From a virus, in the IMG/VR virus record IMGVR_UViG_3300028829_003988, positions 1-48,667 of that record: a stretch of DNA of 48,667 nt. The stretch is one strand, 5' to 3'. A program made the position numbers and the translations under genes. Positions within the stretch are counted from its first letter, which is position 1; each line of letters begins with the position of its first letter. The notes under the pieces are model-generated. The model was given only the letters and a program-made list of their open reading frames with translations. It did no database searches and had not been told where the DNA came from. Positions 36,501 through 45,304 of this stretch are shown piece by piece.

Positions 36501-39500
36501 TTTTCGGTTTGAGCGCTTTGTAGTTCTGACGATGAATACGTACTAAATACGTCTTTTTTGGTGAAGAAATAATAAACGTCATTCATCACTTTAGGGAAGA
36601 ATCCGTTTTGGACTCTTGTCGACTCAAGGTTTATCGTGACGTTCAAATCTCCCCCTAAAAATGCGGGGTCACCCTGATTCAGTTGTATTATATCGGTAAA
36701 TTGCTCATATTGTTTTATTGTGGTATTATCACCATTATAATCATTAAAACTATATGACTTAGACGTGTTGTTTGAAATGGGGTCATATGCGTTTACATAA
36801 TCGAAATCTTTCCATACATCATCTAAAATATCTATATTATCATTTTGATATTTTTTATATCTATGCCATATCGAACCATACTTTAATATGAAAGGGTATG
36901 GTAGTTTATGAATAGCCGAATACTTGTTTAATGTTGCAAAAATATAATTTAACTCTGTGGTTATTGTATTTGAGTTTGTTTTAAACTTTTCTTTTAGTGT
37001 GGATAAAGGTAAAGAATTTAAGTACAAATAACCTAAAGCGGTATATGGATTTTCAATTTCATTTTTTTCGTTTTCAACTCCTTTCATAATTGAGTTGATG
37101 AAATATGGTGTATTAAGTAGTGAAGTAGTTTGGTTTCTACTAATGTAATTCTCAGTTGTGTCATATTTTGTCCCATAATCAATAAAGGACTCTGTTAATA
37201 CTAAATCTTTTTGCATCCTAAGATTGTAGTAATTTATGACTTGAGCGTTTGTTAGGTAGTTTGTGTTTCCGTTAGAATTAATTGATGAGTCAAGGTCACT
37301 AGTCTCTTGTGTTGGTGAATTACTATAGTTTAATATCCATTCAAAATACGTGAATGGTTTTTTGTCATATGTTTTACCTATACTTGACTGACCTGATGAT
37401 TGTGAACCTAAATCCGCTAAAACATCAAAACCGTACTTAAAAGACGCGATACTCTTTTTGGTTGAGTTTATTGAAAACATTTTAGACGTGTCGTTACTTA
37501 ATTCAACTGAACTTATTTGTGACCCCTCTGATAAATTATTCTGTATCCATAATAAATTATTAAATGGGTAACCATCACTAAATGACATTTCGTCTGAGTA
37601 GCTAGCTTTAAGGTATTTTTCTAATTTATCTATATTTTCAACATTTGACTCAACTGTGGTACTATCTCCTTCTAAGTAACTTAAATCATATATTCCATAA
37701 TCATTTTCTAAATATGATTTTATATATGGCGTCGTAAACTCTCCCCTTGAGTGTAAATTCCAATTTGTACCTTGTCCGTTGTTGGAAATAGACTTCATAT
37801 ATCTCAACATATTTTCGTAACTAAATGCGAAGTTTTTTAATAGCTCGATTAACTCCGTTGAGTTAACAACTGATTCTTTAAGGTTATTATACTCAAAGTC
37901 ACTAACAACACTGTAAACCTCATCCCTATAACCACTTGATTTATAAAGGTTAGTATAATTACTACTTAATAAAGTTCTTTCAAATATTTCATATATAAAT
38001 GGAACTATGTTTAAGTCTGTATACGGTTGATTTTGGTTTGGGAACTCTATCGCATTTATACCCATAAATGGATTATCCTTTAACGTATTAGTTAAATCGA
38101 AGTCTATATTTCCTGACTCTTTCTGAGTAGCCCCTTTCATAAATTCTTCAACAAACCTAACCTCAGGCCATACCGTAGAAGAGAACGCTCTTAATTGTGA
38201 CGCGACAGTATAGTCACCAGGGTATGTGTCTTTTAGTTCTTCATTTCCGTCTTCATCTACTGAGTTAACAAAATACTGAGGCCAAGGATATACAATGGCG
38301 GTTTCTTGTTGTGGGTTATTAGTTGTCGGGGCATTACCACTATTTGTTTCAACTCCTTGTGATTTTTCAGGAGATAAAACGGCATTTCTTCTTATCGGGT
38401 TTTTTCTTTGTTCCCAAGATTCGTCATGTACTTGGTCCATTAATCTTAGGAACGCGTCTGCACTTGCCGATATAACAGCGATTATGTTTTTTATTGTAGG
38501 GTAAAATCCAAGACCCACGTTAGGACTTTTTATTTTTTCCGCCAACGCCTCAGACATCTTTTCTTCTACCATACTCCTCTTAGTCTCAAAGTCATCATTT
38601 AACCTCTGTAACTTACCCAAAAAACTAGTTATATTGTATTTTGTTTTACCGTATACATCCCCAAAGATGAAGAAGGTCCTCCTAAGCTGACTGTCCTCCA
38701 TTTCTAACGTCTCAGCGTTAACTTGGTATCCATTAATTGTCAGTTCTGTCTCTATCTCAACCTTTAGTGCCTCGACTTCCTGTTCTGTACCCGCTCTACC
38801 ATTTCTTACTTCAAACGTAGATTCATAATCGATATCATCGGGATTGGTTATTTGTGTTAAAAAATTATTGATTGATATTGTTGAGGTGAGCGTAGTTTCT
38901 AATTTTTTTCCGTGTATTTTTGCTTGTCCGTCACTACCAAACGTGGTATTATCATTTAGTTTTGTGTTATATTCCTTGATAATGGTGTCAAGTGAAGATA
39001 TAGAGTCACTTATGTTTTGTAGCGCAGTCTCTTCCTGATTTGTTAATTCTTTTTTTAACGGATATACTACCGCTGAGTTTGGGATGTTTAATATGAATGG
39101 TAGGTTTTTATCGATATTTTTTGTTTCCCAATTATCCGTTATTTGCCCGTATATCTTACTTTCATATTCTTTTAATGTTTTTCGATACAAATCAATATCG
39201 TTTAAGATTGCAAAATCTTCTTGTCCATACGCCTCCATTACATACCGTTCAAAGTTTTCCAACTTCATTAACATTTGACTTAACGTTAGTTCAGGGAAAT
39301 TTTCATCTATCAAACCTTTGGCCTTATATGAACTATAAACATTCTTTATCATATCATAACCTCTGGTAGATTTAATCCTCCTGACTTCTTGTAAACCCGA
39401 TTCATTACTGGTTGTGGTCTTTTCGGGACCTAACGTTGCGGTTCGTTCGTACATATGAGGTAATGCGAATAGAGAGTCTACTGATATATCTGAAAGAAGT

Positions 39501-40171
39501 GCGTAAGTACGAGAAATAAAGTTAGTAGTAATTTTATAATTACCTGAAGATGGGTCGAATCTTGCGTTAAAATCTTTTAACATTAATTCATACCTTAACG
39601 CCTTACCATAATATCCCTTAACAGTTAAGGTGAATAATGGGTATGGTAAATGAAAAAACGCACTGTATGGAGAATTTTCACCCTGCTCAAATAAAACCCT
39701 TCCCTGTACGTCTTCCATTTCAATAGTTACCAACGCAGCGTATGAAGTATTTATCTTAATCGATATATTGGTTATTCCTAAAAGTTGTGAGTCAACATCC
39801 CCATTACGTGTTCTACCGAGTGTTAAATTGTCAGTCCATGAGGTATCTAAGTAAGAATCTTGTGTTTGACCTTCTCCCGTGTCCTGAGATTGTGGTTTCA
39901 TAAAATTAATTACCGTTTCTTTGTTGTCATCAATGGCTCCTACTCGAATATTTTCTACCGCAGTTTCAAAATTATCACCAACAACTAATTTACTTCTCGG
40001 TATTATTTTAGCCTCTAAGCTGGCATACATAACGAGTTCCTCGTGATTGACTAACCTTTCAGAGACTTTACCCCCACTATCAACAACTTTATTGGGGTCT
40101 ACCACAATAATGTTGTCATAATCGGTTTCTACATATACATTTTGATTGTTAAAGAATTCATTACCTGCCAT
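33515..40171 (-). CDS. Giant baseplate hub-like protein (2218 aa)
   Basis: 2218 residues, far longer than T4 gp27 (391) or P2 gpD. Two regions look hub-like. The first is about 135-235 (TNISIKINTSYAALVTIEME, then a VLFEQGE...YPLFTLTVKGYYG stretch). The second is about 1870-1965, where YTCQVQSMGNAMIQPTMYFN, PLFYGPYLIMNVTH and GFTTNFDGVRIP follow the gpD/gp27 pattern of a strand-rich barrel ending in a VxHxI-type strand. The 1600 residues between are unrecognised, Asn/Tyr-rich and without membrane segments. The C-terminal 250 residues are helical. It lies between the gp53-like gene and small genes and overlaps gp53-like by 11 nt. It could be a hub with a large inserted domain set, or a hub fused to a spike carrier. 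The hub call is tentative. Confidence 0.6.
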   Translation of the reverse strand: MAGNEFFNNQNVYVETDYDNIIVVDPNKVVDSGGKVSERLVNHEELVMYASLEAKIIPRSKLVVGDNFETAVENIRVGAIDDNKETVINFMKPQSQDTGEGQTQDSYLDTSWTDNLTLGRTRNGDVDSQLLGITNISIKINTSYAALVTIEMEDVQGRVLFEQGENSPYSAFFHLPYPLFTLTVKGYYGKALRYELMLKDFNARFDPSSGNYKITTNFISRTYALLSDISVDSLFALPHMYERTATLGPEKTTTSNESGLQEVRRIKSTRGYDMIKNVYSSYKAKGLIDENFPELTLSQMLMKLENFERYVMEAYGQEDFAILNDIDLYRKTLKEYESKIYGQITDNWETKNIDKNLPFILNIPNSAVVYPLKKELTNQEETALQNISDSISSLDTIIKEYNTKLNDNTTFGSDGQAKIHGKKLETTLTSTISINNFLTQITNPDDIDYESTFEVRNGRAGTEQEVEALKVEIETELTINGYQVNAETLEMEDSQLRRTFFIFGDVYGKTKYNITSFLGKLQRLNDDFETKRSMVEEKMSEALAEKIKSPNVGLGFYPTIKNIIAVISASADAFLRLMDQVHDESWEQRKNPIRRNAVLSPEKSQGVETNSGNAPTTNNPQQETAIVYPWPQYFVNSVDEDGNEELKDTYPGDYTVASQLRAFSSTVWPEVRFVEEFMKGATQKESGNIDFDLTNTLKDNPFMGINAIEFPNQNQPYTDLNIVPFIYEIFERTLLSSNYTNLYKSSGYRDEVYSVVSDFEYNNLKESVVNSTELIELLKNFAFSYENMLRYMKSISNNGQGTNWNLHSRGEFTTPYIKSYLENDYGIYDLSYLEGDSTTVESNVENIDKLEKYLKASYSDEMSFSDGYPFNNLLWIQNNLSEGSQISSVELSNDTSKMFSINSTKKSIASFKYGFDVLADLGSQSSGQSSIGKTYDKKPFTYFEWILNYSNSPTQETSDLDSSINSNGNTNYLTNAQVINYYNLRMQKDLVLTESFIDYGTKYDTTENYISRNQTTSLLNTPYFINSIMKGVENEKNEIENPYTALGYLYLNSLPLSTLKEKFKTNSNTITTELNYIFATLNKYSAIHKLPYPFILKYGSIWHRYKKYQNDNIDILDDVWKDFDYVNAYDPISNNTSKSYSFNDYNGDNTTIKQYEQFTDIIQLNQGDPAFLGGDLNVTINLESTRVQNGFFPKVMNDVYYFFTKKDVFSTYSSSELQSAQTEKGLQIGTTSKTKIKLSKDPETDYQMNTWSQYFNVLGNYDFRENKENKVLIIPSFGEAKFNQTRFECFDAVGNHKQNVTTNPSIYNGGVRSLWSSSNYGYYSNEMIDKPKPNQYIKHINPENKNTQAFNLGNDTSLTYSSIDDIFGVFTKDMLDLFEQHFLNFCQPPNKTQFLVNRGNTTFEEFINSEEVRGQYENGEVPSTELSRWKSVYENQESLYNGPNLYKYDLNIHEVLKSLLMVNAPSEQLNFDNVLKSLTNSQSTQFINYNLDVLTNKDIILKIGNPSKYNNKVYGSLTTLSSQKIEDPYNFGNYVQNSLPTEGGGVSLGSSKASYPSAWKAMYEYVGDFSEGGFKYGDNGSYLTDFFVDMEFEFTESNVQLLSPIIKIYASKKSKDQTMNKDNFINEINEYLGEQENFQKDILNQIFIKLNRDLPSVSITEESLGLSKIDGNIPKLELWKTFQALNDKWVAGQDFKNRTIFEDFLFLDRANRPVGDKVVVNISELEGFITGRSDKMSVYGLLGLIYQKNNFTFIPTPAYTNFYGRNDRTKKNEPLPQDIPNDLFGTFMEVDTRDSRPRMIGIYVGEPSSNLGTGQNNTFRKGDDAFDITNPSDCPLRENQTNKTNYSDSNRCVGFQVDFGKRNQGVFNSVSIDMNQHKNIGPTFQVLEDIGSQASGQQVAQQSQSLYNFYKTRSYTCQVQSMGNAMIQPTMYFNLTNVPLFYGPYLIMNVTHNITNRGFTTNFDGVRIPKFALSPPDKLVASVNRQLLKQWEEKVRQIETNAKTGGTENDLALTKMKNISQGPEEKGQEITKYPQKPFTEMVKTPIQAQEVIDYVNSKDFTSDKIKTLIYGISTQNQSIRENCYNNNIMDVRTDILVTNRDQFFDSQVCVQYGGILTTIASFDNIEKSLDFMRATLNPIGPMADAIYDVLQQGAVIDELPKTLTTVYMSNIYSNPTINGSASDIIKEVNYQKQTNEKFKTNYEQWLDIFKSVIQRGES

Positions 40172-40478
40172 AATAGAAGAAGTGTGTATCTAATGCCTTT
40201 TTATAATCTTGTAAAGAATTCACTAAAGGAAAGGGTATTACTAAAACTGCACCGTCATCGATGTTATTTTCTAATCCCCCGAACTTAGGGTTTGCCGCTA
40301 AAATTAACCAACCAAAGTATGGTGTTTCATAAAATTGTTGACTTACTTTATCCAATCTACTTCTACTAACTCTATAAATAAATTTCTTGTCTGTTGGTTT
40401 TGATGGGATGTTTACAAACGGCACTACAGTTTGTTCTCCATTCAAAAGAAAGTCTTGGTATCTATTATAGTATCTCAT
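40161..40478 (-). CDS. Baseplate wedge protein gp53-like / LysM-like
   Basis: 105 residues (T4 gp53: 196). The core FIYRVSRSRLDKVSQQFYETPYFGWLILAANP has the LysM-like pattern shared by gp53 and small LysM proteins of contractile tails: a Tyr-Val strand, an Arg-Leu-Asp helix start, and a Trp plus AANP near the end. A VLVIP strand follows. gp53 ties neighbouring wedges together at the gp6/gp25 core. The start shares one base with the upstream stop, and it overlaps the hub-like gene by 11 nt, fitting a tightly co-made baseplate set. Confidence 0.7.
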   Translation of the reverse strand: MRYYNRYQDFLLNGEQTVVPFVNIPSKPTDKKFIYRVSRSRLDKVSQQFYETPYFGWLILAANPKFGGLENNIDDGAVLVIPFPLVNSLQDYKKALDTHFFYYGR

Positions 40479-43400
40479 TAGTTAAATGTATATTTTTCAT
40501 TAAAGATGTTTTTGGGTCCATCGTTTAATCCTGATTTAAATGTTGCGTTAAAGTATTTTACCTTACTGTCGTCAGCAGATTCTTGTGGTTTTTGTATGTA
40601 TGTGAAGTTTCTTGTTTTTTCTAAATTAAATGGTTGGTATAAATTAAATTTTAAACATATTGGTTTATTTTTAAACCTTTCGACACTTCTGTTTGAATCT
40701 CCTTGTAGTTTTTTATATATACTCTGTAACCCCCAGTTATTGTTTGGTAGTGAGCCTGCTGAAAAATTATTTGTCTGTGTTCCTATACCGTTAATTACTG
40801 TGTCGACCCAAAATACCCATTCTGCTTTTTCTATTAGTTTTTCACCTAAAATTTGTCTTTTTAATTCCTCAGGGTTGTTGATTACAAAACCAAAATTAAT
40901 CGTACAAAATCTTGTTTGTGGTTCTGTGTTATAAGGTGGGAATAAAAAATCTATGTATAAATTATCTTTTTCAGGTAAAAGACCATAACTTATATTATTG
41001 TCTTCGTCTTCAAAATCAAAATCATCATCACTATTATCTACTCCCTGAAATAATTCTTCATAAAAATTTTTCATATCTTCTCCCACTGTTTGGATGTCGT
41101 CAACTAACTCCCCGTATGTGTCTATCATATCTGACGAAGGGTCAACTTCAGTAGTTGCTGATAATGAAAGTATAAATGCCCTACCTTTTTTGTTTTTATA
41201 ACCGTCAGTACTTGTTGTAATTAAATTTAGTTTATCATTAATTCTAGTAAAATCTGTTTGTACTCCTACTGCACTATTCCCGTGACCTTCCATAATCTGA
41301 GCATATTCATTTGTTCTTTTTTCAATGAGTGTTTTTAAATTCTTTTTAAATTTTTTTATATCACTATTTTTTAAATTTTGTTCATAGATTGTTGTGGTAG
41401 GTGTTTTTAAAAATGGATTTTCATCATTATCAACATCTTCTAATAGTTTGTTTTTTAAATCAATAACCCTATTTTGTATCTCTATCGGTTTACCAAATAA
41501 ATTTGTTTCATATTCATTATTACCATCTAAATACCCTGTTACATAGCCTTCTGTGTAGTTTCTTTTTTGTGTTAGATAATAAAGACCTATTCTTGAATGG
41601 AATGTATTTACGGTTTCAACAGTGGTAATAATATTTTGTGTATATGCTTGTGTTTTTTTGACGTAGTCGACAACAGGTGCTTTATAGTTTATTTCACCTA
41701 TTAAATCGAGTGTTGTTCCTGTTAGTTCAGGGCTTGTTTGAGTACTTGTTATTTCACCTATTGTATCTCCCGCCTCTTCACTTCTTTCAACTTGACCGTT
41801 TTCAGTTAATGAAAAATCATTCGCATCTTCTATAGCGTCTAAAGCCTCTCTATTTAATTCTGACCTATCTTCGGTAACTATTGAACGGTCGTCATAAACC
41901 TCCGTGTTACCATAATAGTTAAAAGACAATGCGTTTTGTAATCTAGATACCGGCTCTTTTATTCCTTGTCCACCTATAAAGTAAAAACTCATATTAATAT
42001 CTGCTATCATAGGTTGTACACCAATTCCTTCAGGATTCAAATCAAATGTTAATGGTTCGTAATTAATACTCATCTGTTGAATTGCAATTTTTGAATGATA
42101 AAAATCACCTATTCTTAATACACATATCGGAGGCGCACCAAACGCAGTGTTTTTAACATCCCCCTCTCTTGGTTTACCGTCCTCACCTATTACGGGGATT
42201 GTATCACCAGGTCTCAAACATTGTTGTAAGAAAGTAAGTCTACTGTTTAATCCTTCAGGTGTCATAGAGTGAAATACCGGTTGAAAATATTTAATCTTCT
42301 CTTTGATACCTTCGTACACTCTTGGTGTTTCCTCCCTCATCATATTAAAGTAGTCACACTCAGTTAATAATTTTTTAACTATTATCTTAGCAACTTCGTT
42401 TCTCGGCTGGGTTAGTTTTGATTCTTTTTGTCTTATTACCTCCGTTTTTCCTGTTATGGTTTCTGTTATTATAGTTTCCTCCGGCGGTACTTCGGTTACC
42501 CTTTGTTCAGGTGGTGAAGGAATTTCTTCAATTGTTTTTATCACCACAGCCCTACATGCCATTGCGTTAACCGAATATGTCGTAGAGTTACCTGATAACT
42601 CTTCTGTACAATTAAAAGACCCGTATTCACCTCCGCCTGGTGTGGCGGTTGACTGTTCTCCTTGTGGGTCTTCGGTAATTGAAAATCTGTCTTCATATTT
42701 ACTTAAGTCAAAAAACGAAAATAAATATTTTTTAACGGCGTCTATTCTTCTTTTAGACAAAGAATCGTTATACGCAACACTATTTGGTGCAGATGCAGAA
42801 CCTACTAATTTCATATTTATAGTGGCTCCTTTATCTAACGCCGCTTTAATCTTTACCACTAACTCCTGTGTTTTCTTTTCTGTTATATTAGTACCTTCTC
42901 CGTTTATTAAAAAGCTTTCAAAAAATTGTAGTACCTGAATTTTTTTATCAGAGTCCGCAGTATTATAGTAAGTTTCTTTTTTGGCTATGTATGTGGATAG
43001 TGTGTTCGCATATTCTTCAGTTGTAGTTGTGGACGATGCAGTTCGTGGTCCGGGTACATCATTGTCAAAATAAAATTCATACTCATAGTCTTGTGTTTGT
43101 ACTTCAGGAGTATATTCTTCAATGACAGGGTCTTTTTCGGTTAAGTCAATTCTTTCAATATCTTTTGAAAAATTTTCATATGTTTTTATGTCTGTAGTTT
43201 CTGTAACTATCTCGTATATATCTTTTAAGGTAAATTGAGGGAACCTTTGGGCTAATTCATATATGTCGTATTTTCTACATCCCGCAAAAAATGAATCAAC
43301 AATGTCATTAACTCTTTGTGAGTTTTGACCCGCCAACTCTTTATCAACAATTGCGTTTAATATTGAGGGGTGGTCAACCACTATTTTCCAAGATAAACTA

Positions 43401-45265
43401 CCTTGTCTGGTCGTATTGTTATACGTATAAACCGGTTCAGGTCTTCCTAAAAACTCGTTAGATGTCCAATTGGTAGAGTTGGTTTCAGATACTTTCATAT
43501 CGTATGGTGGAAACCACATAATTCTACCTCCGCTAGGTCCTCTTTCACAAACGGGTAAATCAGAATAAGTGAATCCAGGTTTACTTGATGTTCTCCAAGC
43601 CAAGTTTTCAATTGAAAACATATACTTTTTTACTTTATCGGCTTGTATATTACTTGAATCGTCATCCCTAAAAGGTGCGATATTAAGATTATAGGTATTA
43701 TCTAAGACAGAAAATTGGAATCTTCTGTTTTGATTAGTCATTCCGTCTTCCTTTTGTAGTTCACTATTTGAGAAATAAGGTATGTCTTTAGTAAATACTC
43801 TACAGTATTCCATTCCTTTAATTTCACCAGTGCTTTGGTCTTCGTATTTATAAACTCTTGAGCCTTTTGTAATCTCGCGAGTACCGTCACTAAAAACTTT
43901 TGACACTTGATTTATTGCATTACCAACGTGTTGTAACCTTGCATCTCCTTGTAACCCTTCTGCGGAGTCAATTAATTTTTGTGTGTCATCTAATATAGAA
44001 CCTTTCTTAAAATCGTATTGTGTTGATACACCCGCATCAAATGATGACTGTATATTCGATTCAAAGTTACTATCAACAGAACCAAGACCACCACCTTGCG
44101 ATACAAATCGTCCCGCAGATTTTACACCGTCTAAACTAGTCCATGTAAATCCTCCTTGTAATCTAGGTGCGTCGTAACTACTGTTTGTGGCAGTTCCTAC
44201 CCTTAAGAATTTAGTTCCGTTAAGTCCAAATTTAAATGAAAAGTTACCCTCGTATAGTTTACCTAACTCAGAGTATCCTCTAACAGGTGTTCTTACTCTA
44301 TTACCAAATTGGTCTACCGGTAGTTCGTTTGATGGTGCAACAATGTCTTTAGGGTCTTGTGTTTTACTCCCCACGTAATAGTTACCTGAAGGGGCTTTTA
44401 ACCCAAAAGCTCTATTATTATCTGTGTAATCGGGTGCAAAAACATTTAGTGATAAACTCTTAAACAACCTTTTAGTTTGTCCTCTACCTGAGTTAGATAT
44501 AAAAAGTTCTGAAGACCTTTTATTGGCTTCGGGTAGTAATGTTCCTCTATCACTATACTCCCCATCCCCTCTCGAAGCTTGATTAATACTTGATTGCTCT
44601 TCAACTTTAGTAAAGTAACTTCCAGGAATCCAAGAATACGGTGAATAGACACCTGATATTCTACTGATTAAATCTAAACCTTTACCTATTATATTATCAG
44701 GTACTGATATTTTCCAATCACTCTCAATCGCTTGTTCGTTACCTGTTGCAATCGCTATAGCGTCGAATGGGTCTGATAATGCATCTATTACATTAATCCT
44801 ACCAAGTGTTTGTTGATATGTCTCTTCAGCAATTCGATATTCAAATTCTGTTTTAAGTTGGTTTCCCGCAATTTGTGCTAATGCAGAATCTTGACTTAAG
44901 CTTCCGTTTGTTCCTGTCGGATTAAATGAGGTTAATAGATTGAAAGCGTTATATGTTGATGACACAAAAGTGTAGTAACTTTCTCTCTTTTCTATTTTAT
45001 TTCTTATATCTTGTATATCTATTAAATCTTTATACCCACCCTCAGGACCATACTGATTCGATATAAACGCCCTTTTTTTTGCTTCTTCATTTACTTGTAG
45101 GTCAGTAACTCTTGTACTGTCTACTACTCCAAGGTCCTTTATTGAGAATTCAGCACTACCAGGACTTTCGTTTCCTTTGTAACCTTCTTTGTATGGTTCA
45201 AGGTTCCTAACTAACAGTCTTTTTCTAAAGTTTTCTGTAGCATCAAATGTTAATTCGCTCGGCAT
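40478..45265 (-). CDS. Large tail/baseplate protein with OmpA-like domain (1595 aa)
   Basis: 1595 residues. Residues about 780-910 carry an OmpA-like peptidoglycan-binding fold: KLVGSASAPN, then NDSLSKRRIDAVKKYLF (the NxxLSxxRAxxVxxYL signature) and a final CRAVVIKTIEE strand. Upstream, RPEPVYTYNNTTRQGSLSW (about 609-627) and, downstream, CVLRIGDFYHSKIAIQQMS with INYEPLTFD (about 1047-1075) resemble tail-tube-initiator or baseplate-core proteins. In the latter a long strand is followed by a PLxFD turn. The gene sits between the tape measure and the gp53-like gene, where T4-like genomes carry hub/tube-initiator genes. A TATTTATA box and a 9-bp inverted repeat precede the ATG. I infer a central baseplate protein that may dock on peptidoglycan. 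The exact T4 equivalent (48/54 or other) is unclear. Confidence 0.65.
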   Translation of the reverse strand: MPSELTFDATENFRKRLLVRNLEPYKEGYKGNESPGSAEFSIKDLGVVDSTRVTDLQVNEEAKKRAFISNQYGPEGGYKDLIDIQDIRNKIEKRESYYTFVSSTYNAFNLLTSFNPTGTNGSLSQDSALAQIAGNQLKTEFEYRIAEETYQQTLGRINVIDALSDPFDAIAIATGNEQAIESDWKISVPDNIIGKGLDLISRISGVYSPYSWIPGSYFTKVEEQSSINQASRGDGEYSDRGTLLPEANKRSSELFISNSGRGQTKRLFKSLSLNVFAPDYTDNNRAFGLKAPSGNYYVGSKTQDPKDIVAPSNELPVDQFGNRVRTPVRGYSELGKLYEGNFSFKFGLNGTKFLRVGTATNSSYDAPRLQGGFTWTSLDGVKSAGRFVSQGGGLGSVDSNFESNIQSSFDAGVSTQYDFKKGSILDDTQKLIDSAEGLQGDARLQHVGNAINQVSKVFSDGTREITKGSRVYKYEDQSTGEIKGMEYCRVFTKDIPYFSNSELQKEDGMTNQNRRFQFSVLDNTYNLNIAPFRDDDSSNIQADKVKKYMFSIENLAWRTSSKPGFTYSDLPVCERGPSGGRIMWFPPYDMKVSETNSTNWTSNEFLGRPEPVYTYNNTTRQGSLSWKIVVDHPSILNAIVDKELAGQNSQRVNDIVDSFFAGCRKYDIYELAQRFPQFTLKDIYEIVTETTDIKTYENFSKDIERIDLTEKDPVIEEYTPEVQTQDYEYEFYFDNDVPGPRTASSTTTTEEYANTLSTYIAKKETYYNTADSDKKIQVLQFFESFLINGEGTNITEKKTQELVVKIKAALDKGATINMKLVGSASAPNSVAYNDSLSKRRIDAVKKYLFSFFDLSKYEDRFSITEDPQGEQSTATPGGGEYGSFNCTEELSGNSTTYSVNAMACRAVVIKTIEEIPSPPEQRVTEVPPEETIITETITGKTEVIRQKESKLTQPRNEVAKIIVKKLLTECDYFNMMREETPRVYEGIKEKIKYFQPVFHSMTPEGLNSRLTFLQQCLRPGDTIPVIGEDGKPREGDVKNTAFGAPPICVLRIGDFYHSKIAIQQMSINYEPLTFDLNPEGIGVQPMIADINMSFYFIGGQGIKEPVSRLQNALSFNYYGNTEVYDDRSIVTEDRSELNREALDAIEDANDFSLTENGQVERSEEAGDTIGEITSTQTSPELTGTTLDLIGEINYKAPVVDYVKKTQAYTQNIITTVETVNTFHSRIGLYYLTQKRNYTEGYVTGYLDGNNEYETNLFGKPIEIQNRVIDLKNKLLEDVDNDENPFLKTPTTTIYEQNLKNSDIKKFKKNLKTLIEKRTNEYAQIMEGHGNSAVGVQTDFTRINDKLNLITTSTDGYKNKKGRAFILSLSATTEVDPSSDMIDTYGELVDDIQTVGEDMKNFYEELFQGVDNSDDDFDFEDEDNNISYGLLPEKDNLYIDFLFPPYNTEPQTRFCTINFGFVINNPEELKRQILGEKLIEKAEWVFWVDTVINGIGTQTNNFSAGSLPNNNWGLQSIYKKLQGDSNRSVERFKNKPICLKFNLYQPFNLEKTRNFTYIQKPQESADDSKVKYFNATFKSGLNDGPKNIFNEKYTFN

Positions 45266-45270
45266 ATAAA

Positions 45271-45294
45271 TCTATTTCTATATAAATAGATTAA
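45271..45294. repeat. 9-bp inverted repeat upstream of the 1595-aa gene
   Basis: AATCTATTT and AAATAGATT flank a 6-nt loop (CTATAT), lying 5-29 nt before the ATG at 45265. It overlaps the TATTTATA box at 45281-45288. In mRNA it would form an AU hairpin just before the start; in DNA it could be a small operator. Confidence 0.6.
45281..45288 (-). promoter_or_regulatory. TATTTATA box before the 1595-aa gene
   Basis: TATTTATA on the coding strand, 15 nt before the ATG at 45265, inside a 39-nt intergenic gap after the tape measure gene. It belongs to the recurrent box set. Confidence 0.4.
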
Positions 45295-45304
45295 TTCTAT
45301 ATTT

